A stretch of 64,000 nt of DNA, taken from the NCBI GenBank assembly GCA_035652095.1, contig DASREM010000056.1, forward strand, positions 417,372 to 481,371. The letters are read 5' to 3'. The translations under genes were made by a program, and so were the position numbers. This DNA is from DASREM01 sp035652095 (lineage in GTDB: Bacteria > Acidobacteriota > Terriglobia > Terriglobales > Acidobacteriaceae). Positions 15,733-24,884 of the stretch are shown piece after piece (positions within the stretch are counted from its first letter, which is position 1; the number at the start of each line of letters is the position of its first letter). The notes under the pieces are model-generated. The model did no database searches, was not told the origin of the DNA, and saw only the letters and a list, made by a program, of their open reading frames with translations.

Positions 15733-17681
15733 GCGAATGGGCACAGTTCGAAGCGATTGACGGGGCCGAGTATTGGATGAAGATGGTGAAGTGCCAGCAC
15801 GCCTGCCCCGTGCACACCAACGCATGCGGATACGTGACGGCGATCGGCGAAGGCCGCTACGAGGAAGCGTACCGCATTGCGCGCGCGACCAATCCTTTCG
15901 CTTCTATTTGCGGCCGGGTATGCGGAGCTCCGTGCGAAGTGAACTGCCGGCGCGGCGATGTGGACGAGCCGGTTTCTATCCGCTCGCTCAAACGTTTTGT
16001 GACCGGGAAGTTCGGTCCGGAAACGGGTGAGTTCGGTGTGTATCGCGAGGCGTGCGATCAGCGGATGTTGCCGCCCAATCGCGGGAAATACGAAAAAATC
16101 GCGGTCGTGGGCGCCGGAGTATCCGGCTTGACTGTGGCCCACGACCTTACGCAGATCGGCTACAAGGTCACCGTGTTCGAGGCGAACCCGGAGCCAGGCG
16201 GCATGCTCACCGTGGGAGTTCCCATTTTCCGCCTGCCCCGGGAACTGGTGAGGCAGGAGATCCAGGCCATTCTGTCGCTCGGAGTCGAACTCAAGTGCAA
16301 CATGCGCCTGGGACGGGATTTCACCATCGAGAGCCTGCGAGGCGACGGGTACAAGGCAATTTTCTTAGGAATTGGGCTTCCGAAAGGGAGAAAGCTGTCG
16401 CTCCCCGGCTCGGACCGTCCAGGGGTTTACGACGGTATGGATTTCCTGCGCGCGTTCAATGAAGGGACGCCGCTGCCCCTCGGTCGCCGGATTATCGTGA
16501 TCGGCGGCGGCAACGTTGCCTATGACGTGGCGCGCTCCGCGCTTCGCCCGGCTGGGGAGATGACGCGCAACGAGGCCATTGCCGACATGGAGCGAGGCGA
16601 GCAGGTTGCCTACGACGTGGCGCGCTCGGCGCTGCGGATGAGCGGCGACAAGGAGGTCCACGTTGTCTGCCTGGAGAAGCGCGCGGAGATGCCGGCCGAC
16701 GCCGTCGAAATACTCGAGGGCGAGGAAGAAGGCCTGAGGCTGCATAATTCACGCGGCCCCAAAGCCATTTTCGGAAACAACGGAGCGGTGACCGGCTTGC
16801 GCACGGTGCGGTGCACTGCCGTCTTCGACAGCAACGGGCGCTTCAATCCCAGTTTTGACGAAACCGACATCGAAGATTTGCCCGCGGACACGATCATTTT
16901 TGCGATCGGACAGTCCGCCGACCTCTCTTTTCTCCGGCCGGAAGATGGAGTGGAGAGCGAGCGGGGCCTGATCAAGGTGAACCGCGAGACCTACCAGACG
17001 ACGGCCCCGGATGTTTTTGCCTGTGGGGACATCGCGCACGGGCCACGATTGTTTATTGATGCGATTGCCTCTGCGCAGATCGCCGCGCGCTCGATGCACG
17101 ATTTTCTTCGCGGCACCCGCACCGACATCGCGGTGCGAAGTCGCTGGACTACCGCCGAGTACACGATGGCGGAGGGCTGGGAACGGCTGCCTCGCTCCAC
17201 CCCTCCGGTGCTGGAAGCCGAGCAGCGCGCGAGTTCTCTTGAGATTATCGAGCAGGACTTCTCGGCTGCGGACGCGCACCGCCAGGCCTCGCGCTGCCTG
17301 CGCTGCAACGTGAACACCGTGTTTGATACCAGCACCTGTATCGGATGCAATGGCTGCGTAGATGTCTGCCCGCAGAACCTAATACGGCTCGTTGGCCTTA
17401 GCCAACTTTGCCAGGATGAGCGCTGGCACGAAATGGTGGCTGGCACTCTCGGGATCAGCGAGGTCGAGCTAAGGGCGGTGCCAGGCGCGGAACTCGATGA
17501 CATGGGCGGGGTCATGCTGAAAGACGAGACCACGTGCATTCGCTGCGGGCTGTGCGCTTCGCGGTGTCCGACTCACGCCGTCAGCATGAAGAAGTTCGAG
17601 TTCCACCGCGAGTGCGTGACGGTGCCAACGCGGAATATCAAAATCCGCTATCAGGCGAGCGCATCCCAGGGGTCTGTGTGA
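15729..17681 (+). CDS. Fe-S/FAD pyridine-nucleotide oxidoreductase (GltD-like fusion)
   Basis: 650 residues, cytoplasmic. N-terminus: cysteine-rich helical domain as in GltD/DPYD (KCQHACPVHTNACG, SICGRVCGAPCEVNCRRG). Middle: two Rossmann folds, VVGAGVSGL near residue 124 (FAD) and VIGGGNVAYD near residue 259 (NAD(P)H), with FACGDIAHGP for the flavin. C-terminus: two [4Fe-4S] motifs, CIGCNGCVDVCP and CIRCGLCASRCP. Such proteins pass electrons between NAD(P)H and ferredoxin-like acceptors. Its presence inside a bc/cbb3 operon is unusual and suggests a link between NAD(P)H and respiration. Oddity: VAYDVARSALR appears twice with a 30-residue period (DNA 16515-16546 and 16605-16636), enlarging the NAD(P)-binding domain. 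Confidence 0.85.
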   Translation: MSEWAQFEAIDGAEYWMKMVKCQHACPVHTNACGYVTAIGEGRYEEAYRIARATNPFASICGRVCGAPCEVNCRRGDVDEPVSIRSLKRFVTGKFGPETGEFGVYREACDQRMLPPNRGKYEKIAVVGAGVSGLTVAHDLTQIGYKVTVFEANPEPGGMLTVGVPIFRLPRELVRQEIQAILSLGVELKCNMRLGRDFTIESLRGDGYKAIFLGIGLPKGRKLSLPGSDRPGVYDGMDFLRAFNEGTPLPLGRRIIVIGGGNVAYDVARSALRPAGEMTRNEAIADMERGEQVAYDVARSALRMSGDKEVHVVCLEKRAEMPADAVEILEGEEEGLRLHNSRGPKAIFGNNGAVTGLRTVRCTAVFDSNGRFNPSFDETDIEDLPADTIIFAIGQSADLSFLRPEDGVESERGLIKVNRETYQTTAPDVFACGDIAHGPRLFIDAIASAQIAARSMHDFLRGTRTDIAVRSRWTTAEYTMAEGWERLPRSTPPVLEAEQRASSLEIIEQDFSAADAHRQASRCLRCNVNTVFDTSTCIGCNGCVDVCPQNLIRLVGLSQLCQDERWHEMVAGTLGISEVELRAVPGAELDDMGGVMLKDETTCIRCGLCASRCPTHAVSMKKFEFHRECVTVPTRNIKIRYQASASQGSV

Positions 17682-18397
17682 CGCCGCTGGACTTTGGCGT
17701 CATGTTTTCGCTGGGGCTGCTCAGCAGCCTGCATTGCGTCCAGATGTGCGGGCCAATTGTGCTGTCGTACAGCGTGGCGATCGGGGAGTCAGCCAAGCCG
17801 GGCTCTCGCCACTCGCTCTTGCTCCATCATCTTGCCTACAACGCGGGACGCGTTCTCACCTACAGCGCGCTCGGAGGGCTTGCGGGGCTTGTGGGAGGAA
17901 CGCTCGGGTTCCTGGGCAAGCTCGCAGGAGTGGCAAGTGGCTTGGCGCTGGTCTCAGGCATCCTGATGATCGTGGTCGGCATTGTCATGCTCGGCCTGTT
18001 CCCGGCAAGCCTGCTGGGAAGCAATTTGTTTCGGGTTCCAGCCCGTTTGCTGGGGCCTCTTGGCGGATTTTTGTCCTCGCCGGATCTGAAACGCCGTTTT
18101 CTGCTTGGCCTGACTCTCGGCTTTCTTCCTTGCGGGCTGATCTATGCGGCGTTGCTGAAAGCGATGGCCAGCGGTTCTGCCTTGTCCGGAACACTCACCA
18201 TGCTGGCATTCGGATTGGGCACGGCGGGCGCGCTACTCGCCATCGGGTTCTTGTCTTCGATGATTCGCGGGCAAGTGAGCCGCTGGGGCAGCCAGCTTGC
18301 CGCGGCGAGCGTGGTCGCGATGGGCCTGCTGCTGGTTTGGCGCGGGATTATGCCCGCCATGCTGGGGATGGGGGGACACATGCATGGCCCCCACTGA
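17678..18397 (+). CDS. SafE/DsbD-type membrane protein, likely cbb3 assembly
   Basis: 239 residues, about six membrane helices. GTG 17678 overlaps the previous stop (GTGA), so no separate ribosome site is needed. The first helix has SLHCVQMCGPIVLSY and a later one GFLPCGLIYAAL; these HC..MCG and PCG motifs are typical of the SafE/DsbD_2-like family often found with ccoGHIS genes. A role in copper or thiol handling during oxidase maturation is inferred from context. The His-rich end (GGHMHGPH) could bind metal. The next gene begins 14 bases before its stop. Confidence 0.75.
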   Translation: MTPLDFGVMFSLGLLSSLHCVQMCGPIVLSYSVAIGESAKPGSRHSLLLHHLAYNAGRVLTYSALGGLAGLVGGTLGFLGKLAGVASGLALVSGILMIVVGIVMLGLFPASLLGSNLFRVPARLLGPLGGFLSSPDLKRRFLLGLTLGFLPCGLIYAALLKAMASGSALSGTLTMLAFGLGTAGALLAIGFLSSMIRGQVSRWGSQLAAASVVAMGLLLVWRGIMPAMLGMGGHMHGPH

Positions 18398-19745
18398 GCA
18401 GCCCGCGAAGCTTCCTGTCGTCGTAACGGAGAAAGCCCTGCCGACGTGCGATCGTGTGGCGCCGCCTGCGCCGTCGCGATCGGTATCGTTTCACCGCCTG
18501 CGCAAGTCCGTGCATGTCGTGTGCGTAATCGCATTTTTCTCGTTGCCCTTTGCGAACCTGGTTCGTTTCGATATCCCCCGGCAGCGATTTTATTTCTTTG
18601 GGCACGAACTCTGGATCAGCGAATTCGCAATCATTTTCTTTTCTTTGATGTTTCTGATGTTCGTGATCGCTGCGATGGCCATGCTCTATGGCCGGGTGTA
18701 TTGCGGATACCTTTGCCCCCAGATGATTTTCAGCGAGGCCTCGATTGCGCTCGAGAGCAAGATCACGCGGACCATCAACAAGTATGTTCGCTGGGGCGCG
18801 TCCGGACGAAAGCTGCTTTCGAAGGCTCTCTTCTATTCGATTGCGGCAGCCTGCTCCGTGGTGCTGGCCTTTGGATTCATCTCCTACTTCGTCGAGCCTC
18901 ATGACCTGTTCCGCCGGCTACTGGCGCTCGACATCAAGACGACCGCGGGCTTCTCCGGGGCGGTGACCACGCTTCTCACGCTGCTCGACTTTCTGTTTGT
19001 GCGCCAGCGCTTCTGCACCACGGTTTGCCCGTACGGCTATCTGCAAGGAATGCTGGGCGACGGCAATACCCTGATCGTTCACTACCGCGACGAAAATCGC
19101 CATTGCATCGAGTGCAAGAAGTGCGTTCGCGTCTGTCACATGGGCATTGACATTCGCACCTCGCCTTACCAGATCGAGTGCATTCATTGCGGGGAGTGCA
19201 TTGACGCCTGCGCCGACGTTCTTGCCCGGCTGGGCAAGCAGACCCTCATTCATTATGCCTGGGGTGAAAAAGGGGAATTGCTGGGCACCGGCGACAAGCC
19301 CTGGTACGACAAGTTCGGCTTGCGCGACGGCAAGCGAGTCGCGGTATTGCTGTTGATCCTGGCGTACGGGTCTGGCTTATTTGCCGCACTGTCGATGCGG
19401 CGCGCGGTGCTGGTGCGCATCGCGCCCGACCGCACCACCATGTATCAGTTGGGCAACGACGGAACGGTTTACAACCGCTTTCGCTTACAGATCGCGAACC
19501 GCGGAAAGCAGCAAGCGACCGTGGTTCTTGGCATCGAGAATCTTCCGGGCGCCAGGTTTGCCGGATTCGAGAACGCGGTCGTGGTGAATGCCGGACAAAG
19601 TTTGCAATCGCATTTCGACATTTCAGTGGCGGCCGTATCGGCTCTCAAGCCCGGCGTCAACTATTTCCGCCTCAACTGCCGGGTTGGAAATGACCAGGAG
19701 TTTTTCGATCAGACATTCATAACTCCGATGAAGGATACACAGTGA
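18384..19745 (+). CDS. ccoG: cbb3 oxidase accessory protein CcoG (polyferredoxin)
   Basis: 453 residues from ATG 18384 (GGGGG upstream). Membrane polyferredoxin involved in copper reduction and cbb3 maturation. Several helices, with YCGYLCPQ and CTTVCPYGYLQG in the membrane part, are followed by two [4Fe-4S] motifs, CIECKKCVRVCHMGIDIR and CIHCGECIDACADVLAR. The C-terminal 110 residues form the FixG-type immunoglobulin-like domain. In the first motif the final CP is CH and in the second CA, a known kind of variation in this family. Its stop overlaps the next start. Confidence 0.93.
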   Translation: MAPTEQPAKLPVVVTEKALPTCDRVAPPAPSRSVSFHRLRKSVHVVCVIAFFSLPFANLVRFDIPRQRFYFFGHELWISEFAIIFFSLMFLMFVIAAMAMLYGRVYCGYLCPQMIFSEASIALESKITRTINKYVRWGASGRKLLSKALFYSIAAACSVVLAFGFISYFVEPHDLFRRLLALDIKTTAGFSGAVTTLLTLLDFLFVRQRFCTTVCPYGYLQGMLGDGNTLIVHYRDENRHCIECKKCVRVCHMGIDIRTSPYQIECIHCGECIDACADVLARLGKQTLIHYAWGEKGELLGTGDKPWYDKFGLRDGKRVAVLLLILAYGSGLFAALSMRRAVLVRIAPDRTTMYQLGNDGTVYNRFRLQIANRGKQQATVVLGIENLPGARFAGFENAVVVNAGQSLQSHFDISVAAVSALKPGVNYFRLNCRVGNDQEFFDQTFITPMKDTQ

Positions 19746-19972
19746 TGAACAATGTGGGCACATTCCGAGTGCGCCGTAATGTGAATCGAAGTGAGAACCT
19801 GGCGCCTGTGTCGCGTAAACAGGGAACTCCGTTGCTGTACTTGCTGGGATTCGTAATGGCGCTCTTCCTCGGAATTCTGATTTTTGCGTACGCGGTCACA
19901 AAACGAGCGAATCCCGTCTACCTGGACGAACATGGCAAGCCGACCGCGGTTTCGCAATCCCATGACCACTGA
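19742..19972 (+). CDS. Small membrane protein at the CcoH position
   Basis: 76 residues from GTG 19742, or 75 from ATG 19745; the ATG overlaps the ccoG stop (TGATG). One membrane helix (about 30-51, LLYLLGFVMALFLGILIFAYAV) and a His-containing end (SQSHDH). The place between ccoG and ccoI normally holds ccoH, about 150 residues long; this one is only half as long, with the helix but no periplasmic domain. It may be a reduced CcoH or an unrelated accessory protein. The next gene starts 11 bases before its stop. Confidence 0.55.
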   Translation: MMNNVGTFRVRRNVNRSENLAPVSRKQGTPLLYLLGFVMALFLGILIFAYAVTKRANPVYLDEHGKPTAVSQSHDH

Positions 19973-22463
19973 GTTCTATCGCGAGTGCGACCTTTGCGGG
20001 CTTGGGTGTGGCAAACATCCTGTGCAACAGCGCGTTGGCGATGAGGAGCGCTATTTCTGCTGCATCGGATGCATGAATGTCTATCTCATTCTCTTTGAAA
20101 GCGGCGTGATCGCTGCCGGGCAGGACATCCGGCAAACGGAGTTGTTCCAGCGCAGCCTCCAACTCGGGCTGATCTCGAAGCCGGACGGCGATAGCGCGGG
20201 TCAAGTCAACAGTTCCGATCCGGCTCCTACCCAAGACCTAATGTTGCATATCAGCGGGATGTGGTGCACATCGTGTGCATGGCTGATTGAACACTCGCTC
20301 ACATCACTGCCGGGAATGGTGCGGGCCGAAGCTTCGTTCGCTTCCGACCTGGTGAAGCTGCAGTACCATCCTCAGAAACTTCCCCCGGAGCGGATCCGGC
20401 AGCGGATCGAGGCCCTGGGATACAAAGTCCAGCCCTATCTGGAGGAGTCCAGCGCTGCCAATGCAGAACAGCACGACCTGTTGATCCGCACCGGACTGGC
20501 CGCGTTCCTGTGGGCCAACGTGATGAGCTTGAGTCTTGTGCTCTACGCGGGATATTTCGAGCAGATTTCCACCAGTGTGCGCCGCGGCCTGCCTTTCGTG
20601 CTGATGATGCTGGCGACGCTGGTTGTCTTCTATTGTGCCCAGCCGATCTTGCGACTGGCCTGGCGCGGTGTGTGGAATGGGGCCATCCGCATGGAGGCTC
20701 TGCTCGCCCTGGGAATACTGGCAGCTTACGGCTACAGCGTAGTGCAGACCTTCCGGGGCGAGATCCATGTTTACTACGACACCGCCACCGTGATCGTCAC
20801 GCTGGTGCTGACCGGAAAACTGATTGAGCGCGGCGCGAAGCAGAAGGCTTCGCGATGGATTGCCTCGCTGCATGGCATGCTGCCGCGTAAGGTACGGCTG
20901 CTGGTGGAGAGTGGGGAACGTTTCGTCAACATCGCGGCGCTCGAACCCGGGCAGACTTTCATGGTCAAAGCCGGCGAACGCATTCCCGCCGATGGCACGG
21001 TTGCCGAAGGGGAATCGCATGCCGACGAGTCGCTGCTGACCGGCGAATCGTCTCCGGTCAGAAAGCGCTCGGGCGAGAGTGTCGTGGCGGGCAGCATCAA
21101 CCTGGATGGCGTTCTGAAGGTGCGCGCAGCCCGGACGGCGAGTGATTCCACGCTGGCAAGGATTATCGCGCTGGTAGAGCATGCGCTGAGCAGCCGCTCC
21201 GAGCTGGAGCGGACGGTGGACCGGGTTTCGCGGGTGTTCGTGCCTTGCGTGATCCTGATTGCAGTGCTGACGTTTCTGTTCGCCTGGCTCGCGGGCGCGG
21301 CAAATTTCGCCCAGGCCGTAATGCGGGGCATCACGGTGCTGGTCATCGCCTGTCCTTGTGCGCTGGGAATGGCGACTCCCTTGGCGATTACGGCGGCGCT
21401 GGGCTCAGCCTCGCGAAGAGGAATTCTAGTGCGCGACAGTCGCGTCCTCGAAACTCTGCCCAAAGTGGATGCGGTCATCCTTGATAAAACGGGCACGGTC
21501 ACGGAAGGGAAGTTTTCGCTTCTGGAACTCACAGCATGCGAGGAACGGTGCGCGGTTGAGGCGAATGTCGGCGGCCGCTCCGCTTTGCGAGTGCAACCAC
21601 GCACCGCAACACGCGACGAAGTGTTGTCGGTGCTGGCTTCGCTCGAGCGATATTCCGAACATCCCCTGGGAAGCGCAGTCACCGCATTTGCTCGTCAGAC
21701 TGGAGCGCCAACCCGCGACGCCAACTCGGTCGAGATTCACCAAGGACGCGGCATTACCGGGGTGGTAGAAGGCCGCCACGCGTTTGCGGGCAACCGGCGG
21801 CTGGCCAAGGAGCTGGGAATCTGGATTGAGCAAGAGATCGAAGATCAGGCGCAACTCAGGGAATCAGCGGGCGAGACGGTGTCGTTCCTCGGTTGGGATG
21901 GTGAAGTGCGCGGCCTGGCCTCATTCGGGGACAGGTTGAAGACCGAAGCGGTCGAACTGGCCACGCGACTCAAAGATCGAGGCATCGCAGTCCATCTTGT
22001 TTCCGGAGATTCCCGGGCCACCACTGAAGCGACCGCAATGCGCCTGGGAGCGGACTCGTGGGAAGCGGAAGCCCTTCCGGAGGAGAAGGCGGAAATGGTT
22101 CGCCGTCTGCAAAAACGAGGCGCCGTGGTGGCCATGGTCGGCGATGGAATCAATGATGCGCCGGCGCTGGCTCAAGCCGACCTTGGGATTGCCATGGGAT
22201 CCGGGACCGACATCGCGATGAAGGCGGCTGCAGTTGTGCTCATGAGTGGATCGGTGTGCAAGGTTCTGGACATTTTGGAACTCGCGCAGAGAACCATGCG
22301 CATCGTGCGGCAGAACCTGTTCTGGGCATTTTTCTACAACAGCATCGGCATTACGCTCGCGGTAGCGGGAATTCTGAATCCGATTCTGGCCGCTGTCGCG
22401 ATGCTGCTCTCCAGTCTATCGGTGGTGGGGAATTCAACCCGCCTGCTCCGCCAAAAGAGCTGA
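19962..22463 (+). CDS. ccoI: Copper-transporting P1B-type ATPase CcoI
   Basis: 833 residues. N-terminal Cys-rich zinc-finger-like segment (CDLCGLGCGKHP, FCCIGCMNVY), then a metal-binding HMA domain with GMWCTSCAW. P-type signatures: TGES (actuator), CPCALG (metal path in the membrane), DKTGTVTEG (phosphorylated Asp), SEHPLG and GDGINDAPAL. CPC together with a double N-terminal metal site is typical of CcoI/CtpA, which exports copper for insertion into cbb3 oxidase. It closes the operon; a short palindrome (CAACGCAA/TTGCGTTG, 22470-22485) follows the stop. Start at ATG 19962 is preferred over 19884, which would lie deep in the previous gene. Confidence 0.94.
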   Translation: MTTEFYRECDLCGLGCGKHPVQQRVGDEERYFCCIGCMNVYLILFESGVIAAGQDIRQTELFQRSLQLGLISKPDGDSAGQVNSSDPAPTQDLMLHISGMWCTSCAWLIEHSLTSLPGMVRAEASFASDLVKLQYHPQKLPPERIRQRIEALGYKVQPYLEESSAANAEQHDLLIRTGLAAFLWANVMSLSLVLYAGYFEQISTSVRRGLPFVLMMLATLVVFYCAQPILRLAWRGVWNGAIRMEALLALGILAAYGYSVVQTFRGEIHVYYDTATVIVTLVLTGKLIERGAKQKASRWIASLHGMLPRKVRLLVESGERFVNIAALEPGQTFMVKAGERIPADGTVAEGESHADESLLTGESSPVRKRSGESVVAGSINLDGVLKVRAARTASDSTLARIIALVEHALSSRSELERTVDRVSRVFVPCVILIAVLTFLFAWLAGAANFAQAVMRGITVLVIACPCALGMATPLAITAALGSASRRGILVRDSRVLETLPKVDAVILDKTGTVTEGKFSLLELTACEERCAVEANVGGRSALRVQPRTATRDEVLSVLASLERYSEHPLGSAVTAFARQTGAPTRDANSVEIHQGRGITGVVEGRHAFAGNRRLAKELGIWIEQEIEDQAQLRESAGETVSFLGWDGEVRGLASFGDRLKTEAVELATRLKDRGIAVHLVSGDSRATTEATAMRLGADSWEAEALPEEKAEMVRRLQKRGAVVAMVGDGINDAPALAQADLGIAMGSGTDIAMKAAAVVLMSGSVCKVLDILELAQRTMRIVRQNLFWAFFYNSIGITLAVAGILNPILAAVAMLLSSLSVVGNSTRLLRQKS

Positions 22464-22663
22464 AGGTCCCAACGCAATTGCGTTGCAGCCGGTGAGGTTG
22501 TTTCAATCGCGGAATGGCGTGCCGCGAGTCTTGGAAAGAAGTCGTGGCGCGGTATGAGCGGGCTTGGACCGGGATGAAGCGGTGTCATTGCACGAGCGAT
22601 GAGGCTGGCGCAGGATTTTTCCAGCTGCGAGTTGCTGTGCTAACCTGTGAATGCCACGCAAGA

Positions 22664-22750
22664 GCCGGGATGGCGGAACTGGCAGACGCAGCGGACTCAA
22701 AATCCGCCGACCTTCGGGTCTTGGGGGTTCGACTCCCCCTCCCGGCACCA
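22664..22750 (+). tRNA. tRNA-Leu (anticodon CAA)
   Basis: Acceptor arms GCCGGGA and TCCCGGC pair fully and encoded ACCA follows. The anticodon stem is GCGGA/TCCGC with loop CTCAAAA, giving anticodon CAA. A long variable arm (around CCGACCTTCGGGTC) marks a class II tRNA, and GGTTCGACTCC forms the T arm. Reads codon UUG. Confidence 0.95.
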
Positions 22751-23093
22751 GGTCCCAACCCATCAAGTAAACATCAGTTAGGTAGGATGTTCGCCGGCGG
22801 GAATGCCCGTCACCTCCCTGGGAGCGGAGCATTCAGGCCATTCGTTGCTCGCGTTGTTGATGCGGGAACTGACAGGATACTTGGCACCACATCGACATCG
22901 AACGGTCGGTAGGAGGAAATGCCCAAAACGGGATATCACACAGCAGCACGGTGATCCATCTCGCAGACATTTCGCCAAACCTTACCTCACAATCACAAGC
23001 GAGGTTTCTCGGAAGATCGCGGCTTGTCGGTCAACCTGAAAACCAAGAACCGCGAACAATAATTCCACATCCGCACAATGAGGAGAACATCTT
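22751..23093. other. Intergenic region after tRNA-Leu
   Basis: 343 bases. Two short overlapping frames exist; the minus one (22778-22978) has a CRCG motif but no ribosome site or partner, so neither is called. GAGGAG near 23081 is the ribosome site of the next gene. Confidence 0.4.
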
Positions 23094-23960
23094 ATGAAAA
23101 GGCCTCTTGCGCCGCTTCTCGTCCTGCTGTGCGTAGTGGTGTCCTCCTATGCGCAGTACATGTATGTCAAACCGATTGACGTTCCGGGTGCTGATTGGAC
23201 TGCTCCTTCCAGCGTCAACAATCGCGGGACCATTGTGGGAGCCTATTCTCAAGGTATGAATGGGTACGGATTCCTCCTAAGTAAGAACACGTGGACTTCC
23301 TTCGATAAGCCCGACGTCATCTGGGGTTTGAACGATCATGGAGATATGGTCGGCAATTACCCGGCCGACAACGGCCACCGCGATGGATTTCTGTTGCGCA
23401 AAGGGACGTTTACCACGCTTAATTTCCCTGGCGCTGACTACACCCTTCCGATCTCTATCAACAATGCTGGAACGGTGGTGGGCTACTATCAAATTTTTGC
23501 GAACAGCACACTGCACGGGTTTATCTGGAAGGATGGACAATTCACCGACTACATTTATCCGGGAGCCGGATATTTGTTTTTTACCGATGTTACCGAGCAG
23601 GGAGAATTGATCGGCTTTTGGTGGAATGATCTGGGTGCGTGCGACAATTTCCTAATGGCACCGTCAGGGAAATACGTGTCTGTCAATGCACCGTGGGCAG
23701 ATCCTTGCGCGCAGCAGATTAGCAAATCGAATCCTCAAAAAGATATTGTGGGGGGCTACTTTGACGAAAATGGAATGGTGCGTGGCTATGCTTTCGTGAG
23801 GGGCGAGTTCCAGAAGCTGGATGTCCCCGATTCGGTGCAGACAGTTCCGTGGGATATCAATGCCTCCGGTCAGATTACCGGATGGTATACAGCATCGGAT
23901 TTCGTTCTTCACGGCTTCTTAGCACAGCCTGAAAGCGAGGGCAAACCGACACCGCAGTAA
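23094..23960 (+). CDS. Secreted HAF-repeat protein
   Basis: 288 residues with a clear signal peptide (MKRPLAPLLVLLCVVVSSYAQ). The mature chain is built of about six repeats of 40-45 residues of the type (V)NNRGTIVGAY, LNDHGDMVGNY, INNAGTVVGYY and INASGQITGWY, separated by segments such as HGFIWKDGQFT and HGFLA. This is the HAF-repeat pattern of extracellular beta-propeller-like proteins frequent in Acidobacteria. Function is unknown. A GAGGAG sequence lies nine bases before the ATG. It stands alone, without an operon partner. Confidence 0.75.
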   Translation: MKRPLAPLLVLLCVVVSSYAQYMYVKPIDVPGADWTAPSSVNNRGTIVGAYSQGMNGYGFLLSKNTWTSFDKPDVIWGLNDHGDMVGNYPADNGHRDGFLLRKGTFTTLNFPGADYTLPISINNAGTVVGYYQIFANSTLHGFIWKDGQFTDYIYPGAGYLFFTDVTEQGELIGFWWNDLGACDNFLMAPSGKYVSVNAPWADPCAQQISKSNPQKDIVGGYFDENGMVRGYAFVRGEFQKLDVPDSVQTVPWDINASGQITGWYTASDFVLHGFLAQPESEGKPTPQ

Positions 23961-23998
23961 GAACCCATGAGCGCGTTCCAATAAATTCCTGCGGAAGG

Positions 23999-24241
23999 TT
24001 AGCTCTCGATCTCGCCTAGCAGGAGGGCTGGAGGTTCGGGGCGGCAACAAACGCCGTACCGCTGCCAGAGCCGGAACCACGGGCTGTTGGCTTGCTGTTG
24101 GTCGTGGCGCCGATTCGCGGCCAAGAGATCGCTCGCCTGGAGCGGTCTTGTATCTGGCAATGCGAAGATCCGCTCCAGTCGTCTGATTTCAAGGATAGTC
24201 TGTTCGGCTTCCATTACGTCCCCAATATCCGACATCTTCAT
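23999..24241 (-). CDS. Conserved-looking small hypothetical protein
   Basis: 80 residues. Helical N-terminal part (ILEIRRLERIFALPDTRPLQASDLLAANRRHD) followed by NSPWFRLWQRYGVCCRPE. The Trp/Tyr/Cys-rich block looks like selected protein sequence and I vaguely recall similar short proteins from related bacteria, but I cannot name the family. An alternative start is the Met at residue 3 or 10. The region before it carries no other gene. It could also be a decayed gene. Confidence 0.45.
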   Translation of the reverse strand: MKMSDIGDVMEAEQTILEIRRLERIFALPDTRPLQASDLLAANRRHDQQQANSPWFRLWQRYGVCCRPEPPALLLGEIES

Positions 24242-24428
24242 GGGATCGTCAACTGGATCCAGCTGTTCACGAGAGTCAGTGGTAACGGTAGACTGTGTTC
24301 CGGCCTACTCGATGGTTGCTAAGGCTCGAAGAAAGCTCGTTCCAATATGAACAGAGTGAGCACAATGAAGCGACCCAGTTAAGACGAGCCTAAACCAGTT
24401 CTACCGCAGCGTTTCGAGCCCGCCCAGC

Positions 24429-24797
24429 TTATTTGCCGCAAGTCTCGCTGACATGCTTCATGCTGGAGACCTGTAAATCGGCATGCTCCCTGGAGCCGGT
24501 CTCTTTCTTTTCGTGAGGCTGGCTTTTCTCTTCTTGTGCTGCCGACCGATGTGCGACGGTGCCGGTTACGGTGACCGTATGTCCGACGTGATCGGCAAGA
24601 GAGACGTCGGAGTTGGGATAGAGTTCCCAGTGCTTGCCTTCTTTGCTGATGATGTAAAAACCGTGATTTTCTGTGCCTTTTTCAAGGCAGCCGGTTACGG
24701 TCTGGGTTGCCTTTTCGTCGGACATCTGCGGCGCGGCGCACAATGACATTGCGGTCAGGCCCATGAACAAGGACAGCCAAACAAATTTCTCAACCAT
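24429..24797 (-). CDS. Small secreted protein (DUF5818-like, OB-fold)
   Basis: 122 residues. Signal peptide to about residue 22 (SLCAAPQ), then TVTGCLEKGTENHGFYIISKEGKHWELYP and DVSLADHVGHTVTVTGTVAH, a pattern of beta strands like small OB-fold proteins common in Acidobacteria (DUF5818 type). The tail is charged and His-rich, ending VSETCGK. GGAGG is placed nine bases before the ATG. It is transcribed in the same direction as the electron-transfer cluster, 87 bases after the flavoprotein stop, and may be cotranscribed. Function unknown. Confidence 0.65.
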   Translation of the reverse strand: MVEKFVWLSLFMGLTAMSLCAAPQMSDEKATQTVTGCLEKGTENHGFYIISKEGKHWELYPNSDVSLADHVGHTVTVTGTVAHRSAAQEEKSQPHEKKETGSREHADLQVSSMKHVSETCGK

Positions 24798-24884
24798 GAT
24801 TTACGCCCTCCCTGATGAACTGGCAGTATGATCCGCGCCCAGAAGAACTGCAAGTCACTTCCTGTGAAATGCTTGTTGTGGGCT

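Noticed and set aside
22470..22485. Terminator after ccoI (CAACGCAATTGCGTTG)
   Set aside because: A perfect 16-base palindrome, but it has no room for a loop beyond a six-bp stem and no U tract.
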